NCBI RefSeq assembly: GCF_015554145.1
Contig: NZ_JADNHZ010000012.1
Span: forward strand, 1 to 64,000
Length of the DNA stretch: 64,000 nt
Direction: 5' to 3'
Source: Collinsella aerofaciens
GTDB lineage: Bacteria; Actinomycetota; Coriobacteriia; Coriobacteriales; Coriobacteriaceae
Shown piece after piece: positions 1 to 10,277 of the stretch. Below the pieces are notes generated by a model that saw only the letters and a list, made by a program, of their open reading frames with translations, had not been told where the DNA came from and did not search any database. The translations under genes and the position numbers were made by a program. Position 1 is the stretch's first letter. Every line of letters starts with the position of its first letter.

Positions 1-200
1 CCGGTTCTCAAGGTGCACGCCTGGCGGCTGATCCGGTCCGACCGGGCCGCGCGGCAAGGAGATATATTGCCAGACCGGAGGGGCGCCGTGGGCGGGAATC
101 TGGGCATACACATTTCCTACACAATTTGGGATCCGACTAACGTTTGCCAGCCGTTAACTACCGCTCGCCGAGCATCTCTTTATATAAGGCAGTCTCATGG

Positions 201-1601
201 TTAAAGCGGATACGTTCCCCTAGCTAAAGCACAGCCAGCATCGAGCAACTCATCACGCTCTTCCACCGAGAACCCCTCGGCGTAGACGCGCACCACTGGT
301 TCGGTCCCGCTAGGACGGACCAGCAGCCACGTGTCATCCTCGAATGCCAAACGCAAGCCATCCATATGACTAACGTTTTGCGGCACCTTGCCACAAATCG
401 ACTTGGGGTTTACGCCCGGCAGCAGCGTTCGTAACGTTTCGGCATCTTCGGCCTCAAGGCGCAAATCGCGTCGACCGTAACTCGTCTTACCAAAACTGTC
501 CTCGAGTTGGTCGACCAGAACGCCCAAAGGCGCGTCCGTCTTTGCCATAAGCTCACACAGAATCAGACAGGCGAGGATTCCATCGCGCTCGGGCATATGC
601 GCGGCGATGCCGATACCACCGGCTTCTTCGCCGCCCATGAGGACGCCGCCCTTCTTCATCTCCGCCGCTATATATTTGAAACCGACTGGTTTGACGGTCA
701 CGCGGCAGCCAAGCGCCTCGGCAATGCGACGCACGAGCGTCGAGCACGAAAGATTGACGACGACGCGCCCCTCCAAATTACGAAATTGAACCAAGTCGCC
801 CAAAACGAGCGCCATGATCTGATGCGGATGTATATATCTGCCGCGCTCGTCAACCGCGCCGATACGGTCGGCGTCGCCGTCGGTCACCAGGCCAGCGCAA
901 GCTCCGTCCTCGATAACCGTATGCTCGCAAGCGTCCACCCACGGCTCAACGGGGTCGGGGCAGATATCTTCTTGGTCAGGCGCCTGCCCGGCGTGAATCT
1001 CGTGCACCTCAACGCCAAGCTCGCGCAGCAAGTCGGCTAGATAGCCCTGGGCTGCGCCGCCCATGGGGTCAACAACCACGCGCAGGTGCGCGGCGCGGAT
1101 GGCTTCGGCATCGACAAACGATGCCACCGCTTGCATATAGTCAGGAATGATATCCGCGGTGCGATATTGCCCCTCGATCCCCATTGGCTCGGGAGCCATG
1201 GTCTCTTCGAGCTCTTCGATGACATCCTGGTTGGCGGTCGAGCCGTCACCCATGCGAATCTTGAGACACAGATAACCCTGCGGATGATGGGACCCCGTCA
1301 CCATGAGCGCGCCGCACGCCTCACCGTCATAAGCCGCCGCCCACGTAAGGGCAGGGGTCGGAACAGGTCGCGAAGCGAGCACGGCGTCTAGCCCGTGCGC
1401 TGCTAGCACACCCGCCGCAAGCTCAGCGAACTCGCGCGCCAGGGGCCGAGTGTCGAACCCTATATATACCGTTTTGCCCGGATTGGTCTTTTGCCACAAC
1501 TCGCCGACGGCATCGGCGATACGGGCAACGTTATCGGCAGTGAAGTCCTCATCGACGCGAGCGCGCCAACCGTCAGTTCCAAAATGAATTATCGCGCACA
1601 C
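201..1601 (-). CDS. phosphoglucomutase/phosphomannomutase family protein
   Basis: Alpha-D-phosphohexomutase, about 466 residues, expected to interconvert hexose 1- and 6-phosphates in the cytoplasm. The four family signatures are present in order: a catalytic serine loop TGSHHP near residues 102-107 (usually TASHNP, so this is a variant), the metal loop DGDADR near 241-246, the sugar-binding GGEEAGG near 323-329, and the phosphate-binding RPSGTEP near 429-435. I chose the GTG at 1601 because GAGGTG lies upstream at suitable spacing and the conserved FGTDGWR begins six residues later; the longer frame to 1685 adds an unconvincing Cys-rich leader. Substrate (glucose, mannose or glucosamine phosphate) cannot be told from the sequence. 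The gene follows mmuM but a terminator separates them. Confidence 0.85.
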   Translation of the reverse strand: MCAIIHFGTDGWRARVDEDFTADNVARIADAVGELWQKTNPGKTVYIGFDTRPLAREFAELAAGVLAAHGLDAVLASRPVPTPALTWAAAYDGEACGALMVTGSHHPQGYLCLKIRMGDGSTANQDVIEELEETMAPEPMGIEGQYRTADIIPDYMQAVASFVDAEAIRAAHLRVVVDPMGGAAQGYLADLLRELGVEVHEIHAGQAPDQEDICPDPVEPWVDACEHTVIEDGACAGLVTDGDADRIGAVDERGRYIHPHQIMALVLGDLVQFRNLEGRVVVNLSCSTLVRRIAEALGCRVTVKPVGFKYIAAEMKKGGVLMGGEEAGGIGIAAHMPERDGILACLILCELMAKTDAPLGVLVDQLEDSFGKTSYGRRDLRLEAEDAETLRTLLPGVNPKSICGKVPQNVSHMDGLRLAFEDDTWLLVRPSGTEPVVRVYAEGFSVEERDELLDAGCALARGTYPL

Positions 1602-1723
1602 GCGCAGACACCTCACAGTGTTTGGATCATGGTACGCATGAGGTATACCCGCGATACACGCTCGGCAACCTGCCGGCACCAGCATTCACCATTTGGGCAA
1701 ATGCTGCCGAGGACATGCAGGCA

Positions 1724-1755
1724 ATAAAAAAAACCGCCCCGTATGGAGCGGTTTT
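1724..1755 (-). terminator. Rho-independent terminator after mmuM
   Basis: On the minus strand an AAACCGC/GCGGTTT hairpin is followed by a run of eight Ts. It sits just downstream of the mmuM stop codon and ahead of the phosphohexomutase gene. Confidence 0.85.
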
Positions 1756-1760
1756 GCCCT

Positions 1761-2654
1761 TTATATATCGAGCGCCTCGGCCATCGCTGCCGTAGTGATT
1801 GCCGTGGTTCCACAGCAACTGCCCACCATTGCGGCACCGGCATGTCTCCATTCGATGCATGCGCGCGCGAAAGCTTCGGGGTTCTCGTGCCATACGGGGC
1901 CATCCTGAGTCTGGACCGGATCGCCCACGTTGGGACGCACCGTGACGGGAGTAGTCGCCGATGCAACCATCCTAGGCACCGCCGCGTTCGCGGCCGCAAG
2001 CGAACAGCAATTAACACCAACCGAGTTTGCGCCGTGTTTTTCGGCGTACAAAACGGCTGCCTCGATGTTGAGGCCATCGCCCAACAGGTCGCCTTTGTCA
2101 TCAACGACAAAACTCACCAGGACAGGCATGCCGTCAGCGGCATCTCGAGCGCCGGCAAGCATGGGCTGCAAATTACGGATAGACGTCACCGTCTCGATCA
2201 GCAGACCATCAACACCAGCATTGAGCAAGGCGTGCGCCTGTTCGCGCGCAATGCCTCGGATCTCACGAAACTCGGCAGAGTCCTCGGCAAACCACTCAAT
2301 ACCGATCGGACCCATCGAGCCCAGCAGCAGCTGAGGGTGCGCCTGGCGGGCATCGTCGACGGCCCCGCGATTGACCTCCGCCACGGACGGCGCAATCTGG
2401 TCGTGCTTGAGGGCATAGCTTGATGCCTGAAAGGTATTGGTAATGAGCACCTGCGCACCGGCGGCGACATACAAGCGATGGATACGAGAAACGGTCTGCG
2501 GCTCCGCCAGATTCCAAAACGCCGGTGGAATATCGGCGGCGTCGTACTCACTCAACAGAACACTGCCCATGGGGCCCTGCGCCAACAAGGTCTCGCTCGA
2601 CAAGCGGCGCGTAAGTTCCTCGGCACCAAAGCGGTTGTAATAACTCGTATCCAT
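1761..2654 (-). CDS. mmuM: homocysteine S-methyltransferase
   Basis: Zinc-dependent homocysteine S-methyltransferase of the MmuM/YagD type, 297 residues, expected to make methionine from homocysteine using S-methylmethionine or S-adenosylmethionine. The (beta/alpha)8-barrel zinc ligands are visible: Cys in GVNCCS (216/217) and the pair in GSCCGT (280/281). N-terminal QGPMGSVL corresponds to the family's DGxxGT region. Length is normal. The start lies only 10 bp after the stop of the DtxR-type gene, so the two probably form an operon; a strong terminator follows. TATATAT heptamers overlap both the start-codon region and the stop codon, which is odd for this GC-rich genome. S-methylmethionine as donor is inferred from the family. 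Confidence 0.85.
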   Translation of the reverse strand: MDTSYYNRFGAEELTRRLSSETLLAQGPMGSVLLSEYDAADIPPAFWNLAEPQTVSRIHRLYVAAGAQVLITNTFQASSYALKHDQIAPSVAEVNRGAVDDARQAHPQLLLGSMGPIGIEWFAEDSAEFREIRGIAREQAHALLNAGVDGLLIETVTSIRNLQPMLAGARDAADGMPVLVSFVVDDKGDLLGDGLNIEAAVLYAEKHGANSVGVNCCSLAAANAAVPRMVASATTPVTVRPNVGDPVQTQDGPVWHENPEAFARACIEWRHAGAAMVGSCCGTTAITTAAMAEALDI

Positions 2655-2664
2655 ATATATCCCG

Positions 2665-3087
2665 CTATTCCTCGACGCTGATTCCCTGCTTTTCGAGATA
2701 GGCGAGCCAGCGGCTCATCGTGTCCTCGGATAGCGCATGCTCCATCATGCAGGCCTCGGAATCGGCTCGCTCAAATTCGACACCGAGCTCCTGAACCAAA
2801 AACGTACGGATGAGGCGATGACGGTACCAGATAGCCGTGCCAACCTCGCGGCCGCGATCGGTCAGGATTACCTTGCCATAGTGCGATTGCTCGACAAGCT
2901 CGGATGCCTTGAGCGCCGAAACCGCTTTATTGACCGATGCCTTGGAGACGCCAAGGCGCTGCGCGATGTCGACCGATCGCACGCCGTTGGTTTCCCCCTC
3001 TTCGCTTTCAATGCGAACCATGCACTCCAAGTAGTCTTCGTTCGCCACCGTCAGATGTAGTTCGCGCGAGCTATTTGTCGTATCCAT
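2665..3087 (-). CDS. DtxR/MntR-family metal-dependent repressor
   Basis: Iron- or manganese-dependent transcriptional repressor, 140 residues. A winged helix occupies about residues 15-80, and a dimerisation/metal domain follows. Candidate metal ligands are Asp18 and Glu21 (NEDYLE), His90 (YRHRL), Cys113, Glu116 and His117 (ACMMEH). The Cys resembles the DtxR/IdeR iron site, whereas the N-terminal Asp/Glu pair resembles MntR, so the metal is uncertain. There is no SH3-like C-terminal domain. The ATG at 3087 has GGAAG upstream; the ATG at 3108 has no ribosome-binding site. The gene is divergent from pepT, and the 18-bp palindrome at 3142-3159 between them is a candidate operator. It is followed 10 bp later by mmuM. 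Confidence 0.85.
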   Translation of the reverse strand: MDTTNSSRELHLTVANEDYLECMVRIESEEGETNGVRSVDIAQRLGVSKASVNKAVSALKASELVEQSHYGKVILTDRGREVGTAIWYRHRLIRTFLVQELGVEFERADSEACMMEHALSEDTMSRWLAYLEKQGISVEE

Positions 3088-3141
3088 GATCTTCCGTCCC
3101 TTCTGCATTCAATGGCTGATTCTACCCCATCCAAGCGTCGC

Positions 3142-3159
3142 GGTATGCCGTGGCATACC
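3142..3159. promoter_or_regulatory. perfect palindrome between dtxR-like gene and pepT
   Basis: GGTATGCC-GT-GGCATACC is a perfect inverted repeat in the divergent intergenic region. Just to its right is TGCTAGAGT, which looks like an extended -10 for pepT. It is a plausible operator for the adjacent DtxR-type regulator, but this is inference from position and symmetry only. Confidence 0.5.
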
Positions 3160-3207
3160 GTGCTAGAGTTCTTGTTGCACACGACGACCAAGATTGGAGC
3201 GGTCTTT

Positions 3208-4455
3208 ATGGAAAACACCACCACGAACCCCGATGTCCTCGAGCGCTTTTTGCGCTACGTCCAGATCAACACGCAGTCCGAGGATGCAAACTGCGACCAG
3301 GTACCTTCGAGCGCCGTTCAGTTTGACCTTGCCAACGTGCTGGCTGAAGAGCTGCGCGAGCTTGGTGCGGAAGATGCCCACGTGACCGAGCATGCCTATG
3401 TCTGCGCGCATATCCCCGCAAGTGCGGGCGCTGAGGACAAGCCCGCCCTGGGCCTGATCGCCCATCTCGACACCACCGAAGTTGCACCGGGCGCCGGCGT
3501 GAAGCCGCACATCGTACACTACGAAGGCGGCGACCTGGTCTGCGGCACGGTTGACGGTAAGCCCGTTGCCATGAGTACCGTCAAGCTTCCCGCCCTGAAC
3601 GACCTCGCGGGTGAGGACCTGGTCTGCAGCGATGGCACCACACTGCTGGGCGCGGACGACAAGGCAGGCGTCGCCGAGATCATGTCGCTTGTCGCACGTA
3701 TCGCTCAGGACCCTTCTCTGCCCCATCCCGCACTCGGCATTTGCTTCTGCCCTGACGAGGAGATCGGCCACGGAGCCGAGCTGTTGGATATCGATACCTT
3801 TGGCTGCAAGTACGCCTACACGGTCGACGGCGGCCCCATCGGCGAGCTGGAGTGGGAGTGCTTTAACGCCGCCGAGGCGACCGTCCGCTTTGAGGGCCAG
3901 TCCATCCACCCGGGCGACGCCAAGGGCCGTATGGTCAACGCAGGCAATCTGTTCTGCGACTTCAACGCGTTGCTCCCCTACGTGCAGCGCCCGGAGTATA
4001 CGGAAGGCTACGAGGGCTTTTATCACCTTGAGGGTGTATCTGCAACCGTCGACCACGCCACGGCGCGCTACATCGTCCGCGACCACGACGCCGCCAAGTT
4101 CCAGCAGAAACTCGACCTTATTGATGCCGCCGCCTCGATGCTCAACCAGCGTCTGGGTGAGGAGCGCGTGACGGTCGAGATTAAGCAGCAATATCGAAAT
4201 ATGGCCGAGATCGTTTGTGACTTTCCCGAGCTTATTGATGTTGCCAAGGAAGCCTACCTTGCCTGCGGCGTTGAGCCCCAAGTGCTGCCGATTCGCGGCG
4301 GCACCGACGGCGCGCAGCTGTCGTTCCGCGGTCTGCCCTGCCCCAACCTTTCCACCGGCGGCTATTGCTACCACGGCGTCAACGAATTCGTCCCGGTCAG
4401 TTCGCTCGTCAAGATGACCGACGTGCTCCAGGAGCTCGTCTCCCGCTTTGCATAA
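3208..4455 (+). CDS. pepT: peptidase T (tripeptide aminopeptidase)
   Basis: M20-family zinc tripeptidase, 415 residues (E. coli PepT is about 408), removing the N-terminal residue of tripeptides in the cytoplasm. Two-metal-site motifs are present: AHLDTTE near 85-91, GADDKAG near 149-154 with the bridging Asp, PDEEIGHG near 182-189 with the catalytic Glu, and TVDGGPIG near 205-212. The ATG at 3208 has GGAG at correct spacing; the longer frame starting at 3112 would run through the regulatory palindrome. A strong terminator follows the stop codon. Confidence 0.93.
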   Translation: MENTTTNPDVLERFLRYVQINTQSEDANCDQVPSSAVQFDLANVLAEELRELGAEDAHVTEHAYVCAHIPASAGAEDKPALGLIAHLDTTEVAPGAGVKPHIVHYEGGDLVCGTVDGKPVAMSTVKLPALNDLAGEDLVCSDGTTLLGADDKAGVAEIMSLVARIAQDPSLPHPALGICFCPDEEIGHGAELLDIDTFGCKYAYTVDGGPIGELEWECFNAAEATVRFEGQSIHPGDAKGRMVNAGNLFCDFNALLPYVQRPEYTEGYEGFYHLEGVSATVDHATARYIVRDHDAAKFQQKLDLIDAAASMLNQRLGEERVTVEIKQQYRNMAEIVCDFPELIDVAKEAYLACGVEPQVLPIRGGTDGAQLSFRGLPCPNLSTGGYCYHGVNEFVPVSSLVKMTDVLQELVSRFA

Positions 4456-4481
4456 GCCTGGCTGCACAAGTCCAAAAGACG

Positions 4482-4520
4482 AATCGCCCCGTCCTCAACC
4501 GAGAACGGGGCGATTTTTTG
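4482..4520 (+). terminator. Rho-independent terminator of pepT
   Basis: AATCGCCCCGT pairs with ACGGGGCGATT and six Ts follow, 27 bp after the pepT stop codon. Confidence 0.9.
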
Positions 4521-4638
4521 CTGCAATGAGAACAGGTTGACGCACGCCAGCCTCTTAACGCAAGGAGTGTCCCAAACTGCCGGCACAAAAGGAACGTCCC
4601 CAAGTGCCGCAAAATGACGACATCCACTCTCGCTTTGT

Positions 4639-4700
4639 GGGTAGTCATTGGGGAGGTTCTTGTTTGACTAGTCGTTTAAAAACGTCCCCAATGACTACCC
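4639..4700. repeat. 16-bp inverted repeat
   Basis: Perfect 16-bp arms at 4639-4654 and 4685-4700 (TCCCCAATGACTACCC on the right) enclose 30 bp that include GACTAGTC. Similar GTAGTCATTGGG text occurs beside the family A repeat near 33790. No gene is visible between 4521 and 4715; this stretch is repeat-derived. Confidence 0.7.
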
Positions 4701-4715
4701 AACGACTAGTCCGGA

Positions 4716-4893
4716 CCAAGGCAACGCCGATGTTTTGGCAACGACAGCGAAAACCCGCCAGAGCGAGCAAGGTGCCTTGAAACGAGGCGGCATTGATCTT
4801 TTTTGATCATGCCGCCGAAGTTGAAAGGCAGATTGCCGCTCTGGCGGGTTTGCAGCGTCAACTGGTTACGCGGGCTGGTAAGCCCGCGTAACC
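4716..4893 (-). repeat. family A structured repeat, copy 1 (3' of LCP gene)
   Basis: Copy 1 of an approximately 170-180-bp structured repeat also found at 20263-20442, 33803-33970 and (degenerate) 45325-45460. Read on the minus strand it starts exactly after the LCP stop codon with a perfect 13-bp hairpin (4864-4893). GACGCTGC follows, then a long hairpin whose basal arms are 4752-4765 and 4837-4850, then a conserved tail containing TTGCCAAAACATCGGCG. Stem sequences differ strongly from copies 2 and 3 while pairing is kept. This copy lacks the terminator-like core seen in those copies. Confidence 0.75.
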
Positions 4894-6129
4894 CTAATAA
4901 TTGGCTTCGTAGCCGTTGCCGTCGCCGGTGGGCTCTTCGTAGTAGTCCGAATCGCTCGAATCGCTTGAGTCATCGGAATCGTCAGAGCTGACCGATGAGG
5001 TTGCGGTACCGTTCGCGTAGTCGTCAGACGTGTTGTTGTTCAGGTCGCCGATCGTAGAGCTCGAACCGTCGGAAAGACCCATGGTGTTGGGACCCTTGGG
5101 ATCCTTGCCGGCGTCGACGCGCTCCATCATTTCCTTGAGCTCGTCCTCGTAGACAAAGACGTAGCTCACACCGTCGATCATGGTGCTGTCGTCGGCGTAC
5201 GAGGGCAGGTTGGCCGAGTAGATACCGTCGACATCCATACCGCGCATGGCATTGACCGTAGCCACGATATCCTGAACGCTCATATCGGTTACGAGCATAT
5301 CAGACAGCGAATTAACCAGGCCAAAGATCTTCGTGGCATCGAAGTTATTGAGAATCTGGTTGGCAAGGGCGCCAAGCACCTGACGCTGGTGGCGCATGCG
5401 CGTGTAATCGCCGTCGGCATAGGTGTAGCGGCAGCGGGCATAGGTAAGGGCGGTGGCACCGTCCATATGCTGCTGGCCAGCGGTAATCTTAATATCCAGG
5501 TGCTCGGGGTCGTCAACATCATCGGTTGCGTTAATGTCGATACCGCCAACCGAATCAATCAGCGCCTGCATTCCGTCGAAGCTGACCTCGGCATAGTGGG
5601 AAATCTGAACACCGCACAGCTCGTTGACCGCCTCGACCATGGCCTCGGCGCCGCCAACGGTATGGCAGGCGTTGATCTTCATGGTCTCGCCCTTGTACTC
5701 GACCTTGGTGTCGCGCGGAACGGAAATGAGCGTCGCCTGCTTTTGCGTGGGGTCGATGCGTGCCAGGATAATCGAGTCGGCACGATACGTATCCTCGCCC
5801 GGACGGCCGTCGGTGCCAAGAAGCAGCACGTAGAACGGATCCTTTGCCTCATCGGTGTCAACCAGAACCCGACGCAGATTGTCGGTAATGACATTAGAAT
5901 CGCCGAGCTTGCCCATAATGGTGGCAAACCACAGGCCGGCAGCGGTAGTGGCACTCAGCAGCACGCCAAGCACGACAATGAGCGCGACGTGACGAATCGT
6001 GTGGCTACGGCGACGTTGACGAGCGCGCTCGGAATAGCGAGCCACGTTATCGCGACTGTAGATCTTGGCCTGCGCACCAGTTGAGGGTCTTCGGGTGGTG
6101 GTATCCGCGAGGGGCTTTTTATTAAACAT
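4894..6129 (-). CDS. LytR-CpsA-Psr (LCP) family cell-wall ligase
   Basis: LCP-family phosphotransferase, 411 residues, expected to attach undecaprenyl-linked glycopolymers to peptidoglycan outside the membrane. It has a basic cytoplasmic N-terminus, one membrane segment near 47-69, then the LCP domain with LLLGTDGRPGE, RADSIILARID, ISVPRDT and the Arg-rich CRYTYADGDYTRMRHQR. The C-terminal approximately 60 residues are low-complexity Asp/Ser. The ATG at 6129 has AGG upstream; a TTG two codons earlier is less likely. The gene lies 12 bp after murA, so it is probably co-transcribed with peptidoglycan precursor synthesis. Repeat A copy 1 begins directly at its stop codon. Confidence 0.88.
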   Translation of the reverse strand: MFNKKPLADTTTRRPSTGAQAKIYSRDNVARYSERARQRRRSHTIRHVALIVVLGVLLSATTAAGLWFATIMGKLGDSNVITDNLRRVLVDTDEAKDPFYVLLLGTDGRPGEDTYRADSIILARIDPTQKQATLISVPRDTKVEYKGETMKINACHTVGGAEAMVEAVNELCGVQISHYAEVSFDGMQALIDSVGGIDINATDDVDDPEHLDIKITAGQQHMDGATALTYARCRYTYADGDYTRMRHQRQVLGALANQILNNFDATKIFGLVNSLSDMLVTDMSVQDIVATVNAMRGMDVDGIYSANLPSYADDSTMIDGVSYVFVYEDELKEMMERVDAGKDPKGPNTMGLSDGSSSTIGDLNNNTSDDYANGTATSSVSSDDSDDSSDSSDSDYYEEPTGDGNGYEANY

Positions 6130-6141
6130 AGGCAACCTGTA

Positions 6142-7425
6142 TTAGTAGATGACGGGATCGGGGACGGTAGCATGCTCGACATGCGCGCCGAGCGCCTGCA
6201 GCTTTTCGACAAACTGCTCGTAGCCGCGCTTGATGTGATGGATAGCCGAAACCTCGGTCGTCCCGTCGGCGATCAAGCCCGCTACAACGAGGGCCGCTCC
6301 GCCGCGCAGATCGGGCGAGGTAACCTGTGCACCCGAGAAGCCCTTGACGCCATGAATCATGGCATGATGGCTCTCGATACGAATGTCGGCACCCATGCGC
6401 ACCAGCTCTGATGCGAACATAAAACGATTCTCGAAGATGTTCTCGGTGATAACGGAGCTGCCATCGGCAAGGGCGGAGAGTACCATAATCTGCGCCTGCA
6501 TGTCCGTCGGGAAGCCGGGGAACGGAAGCGTCTGGATGTCGACCGGCTTGATACGCTCGGCACGGTTCACATGGACGCCATCCTCGACGCGCTCGCAGTC
6601 GATACCCATGAGCTCCATCTTCTTGAGCACCATGCCCAAGTGAATGGGGCAAAAGCCCGTGACATCGACACCGCGATCGTCGGCCATCAACGCACCGGCA
6701 ACGATAAAGGTACCGGCCTCGATGCGGTCGCCCACCACGCGATGGGTAACGGGATGGAGCTCTTCCACGCCTTCGATAGTCACGACGGGCGTACCGGCGC
6801 CTACAATCTTGGCGCCCATCTCGTTGAGCATGTTGGCGAGATCGACAATCTCGGGCTCGCGGGCGGCATTGTCGATAACCGTGGTGCCCTGTGCGCGCAC
6901 AGAGGCCATGATGAGGTTCTCGGTCGCACCGACGCTGGCGAACTCGAGCGTGACGGTGGTACCGCGCAGACCTTGGGGCGCATTAGCGTTGATGTAACCG
7001 TGGGCGGTATCAAACTCAACGCCCAGGGCCTCGAGACCCAGAATGTGCATATCGATCTTGCGAGCACCCAGGTTGCAGCCGCCCGGCATGGCAATCTTGG
7101 CGCGATGGAAGCGGCCCAGCAGGGGTCCCATGACGGCGGTGGAAGCACGCATCTTGGCAACGAGCTCGTAAGGGGCCTCCCAAGAATCGACCTGAGAGGT
7201 ATCAATCTCGAGCGTGTGCTCGTCGAGAACATCGATCGTAGCGCCCATGCCCTTGAGCACCTTGCCCATCACGTGGACATCGGAAATATCGGGCACGTTC
7301 TGCAGCGTCGTCTTGCCCGGCGCCAGAAGCGTTGCCGCCATGAGTTTGAGCGCGGAGTTCTTGGCGCCCGAGACGGGCACGGAGCCTCCGATGGCGTGGC
7401 CACCCTCAACGCGGATAATATCCAA
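6142..7425 (-). CDS. murA: UDP-N-acetylglucosamine 1-carboxyvinyltransferase
   Basis: MurA catalyses the first committed step of peptidoglycan synthesis, transferring enolpyruvate from PEP to UDP-GlcNAc in the cytoplasm. The 427-residue length is normal. SGAKNS contains the conserved Lys22, and the PEP-binding Cys is present (Cys117 in MPGGCNLGARKID), which is the form expected to react with fosfomycin. The terminal GYEQFVEKL region is typical. It sits downstream of the ATP synthase terminator and directly upstream of the LCP gene. Confidence 0.95.
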   Translation of the reverse strand: MDIIRVEGGHAIGGSVPVSGAKNSALKLMAATLLAPGKTTLQNVPDISDVHVMGKVLKGMGATIDVLDEHTLEIDTSQVDSWEAPYELVAKMRASTAVMGPLLGRFHRAKIAMPGGCNLGARKIDMHILGLEALGVEFDTAHGYINANAPQGLRGTTVTLEFASVGATENLIMASVRAQGTTVIDNAAREPEIVDLANMLNEMGAKIVGAGTPVVTIEGVEELHPVTHRVVGDRIEAGTFIVAGALMADDRGVDVTGFCPIHLGMVLKKMELMGIDCERVEDGVHVNRAERIKPVDIQTLPFPGFPTDMQAQIMVLSALADGSSVITENIFENRFMFASELVRMGADIRIESHHAMIHGVKGFSGAQVTSPDLRGGAALVVAGLIADGTTEVSAIHHIKRGYEQFVEKLQALGAHVEHATVPDPVIY

Positions 7426-7438
7426 GGTCTACCCTTTC

Positions 7439-7477
7439 AAAAAGCATGCCCGGGGTGGCTGGGCCATCCCGGGCATG
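7439..7477 (-). terminator. terminator of the ATP synthase operon
   Basis: A strong hairpin (CATGCCCGGG... / ...CCCGGGCATG) is followed on the minus strand by five Ts. It lies between atpC and murA, only 13 bp before the murA start codon. Confidence 0.8.
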
Positions 7478-7513
7478 ATGTGTTCGCAAATGGTCGAACG
7501 CTAAATCGTTTGA

Positions 7514-7906
7514 CTATTGGGCAAGCTTGAGCTTACACCATGCGATTTCATTATAGAGGTAGGCGCGGCGTGCATCATCCTCCGACAAATTACCCAGCTT
7601 CTCTTCAAAACCTTGAATATCAGCTTTAAGCTTGTCGGCATCGACGGTCGCCAAATCGCAAGCGCGCTCGGCGAGAACGGTCACGACATCGTCCGCAACC
7701 TGGGCATAGCCGCCGGCCACGGCAAACGTGTGGTCGACAGTGCCCATGGCCTTATCGGAAACGCGAACGTAACCGCGGTCGATCGTGCAGATCTCGCTGG
7801 AGTGAGCAGGCAGAACGCCAAACTCGCCATCCGTGGACGGAATCGACACAAACGCAGCGTCGCCCTCATAGGCGCAGCTCACGGGGCACACGATGCGGAT
7901 ACGCAT
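7514..7906 (-). CDS. atpC: F1Fo ATP synthase subunit epsilon
   Basis: Epsilon subunit of F1, 130 residues, linking gamma to the c-ring and regulating catalysis. The N-terminal beta-sandwich shows the family pattern GEFGVLPAHSSE and FAVAGGYAQV; the C-terminal helical pair follows from about residue 85. It is the last gene of the atp operon, 3 bp after atpD, and is followed by a terminator. Confidence 0.95.
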   Translation of the reverse strand: MRIRIVCPVSCAYEGDAAFVSIPSTDGEFGVLPAHSSEICTIDRGYVRVSDKAMGTVDHTFAVAGGYAQVADDVVTVLAERACDLATVDADKLKADIQGFEEKLGNLSEDDARRAYLYNEIAWCKLKLAQ

Positions 7907-7909
7907 AAC

Positions 7910-10272
<2,363 letters not shown>

Positions 10273-10277
10273 GGGGC

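Noticed and set aside
13-204. 63-codon plus-strand frame at the window start
   Set aside because: No domain and no clear start signal; the first 200 bp show nothing I can name.
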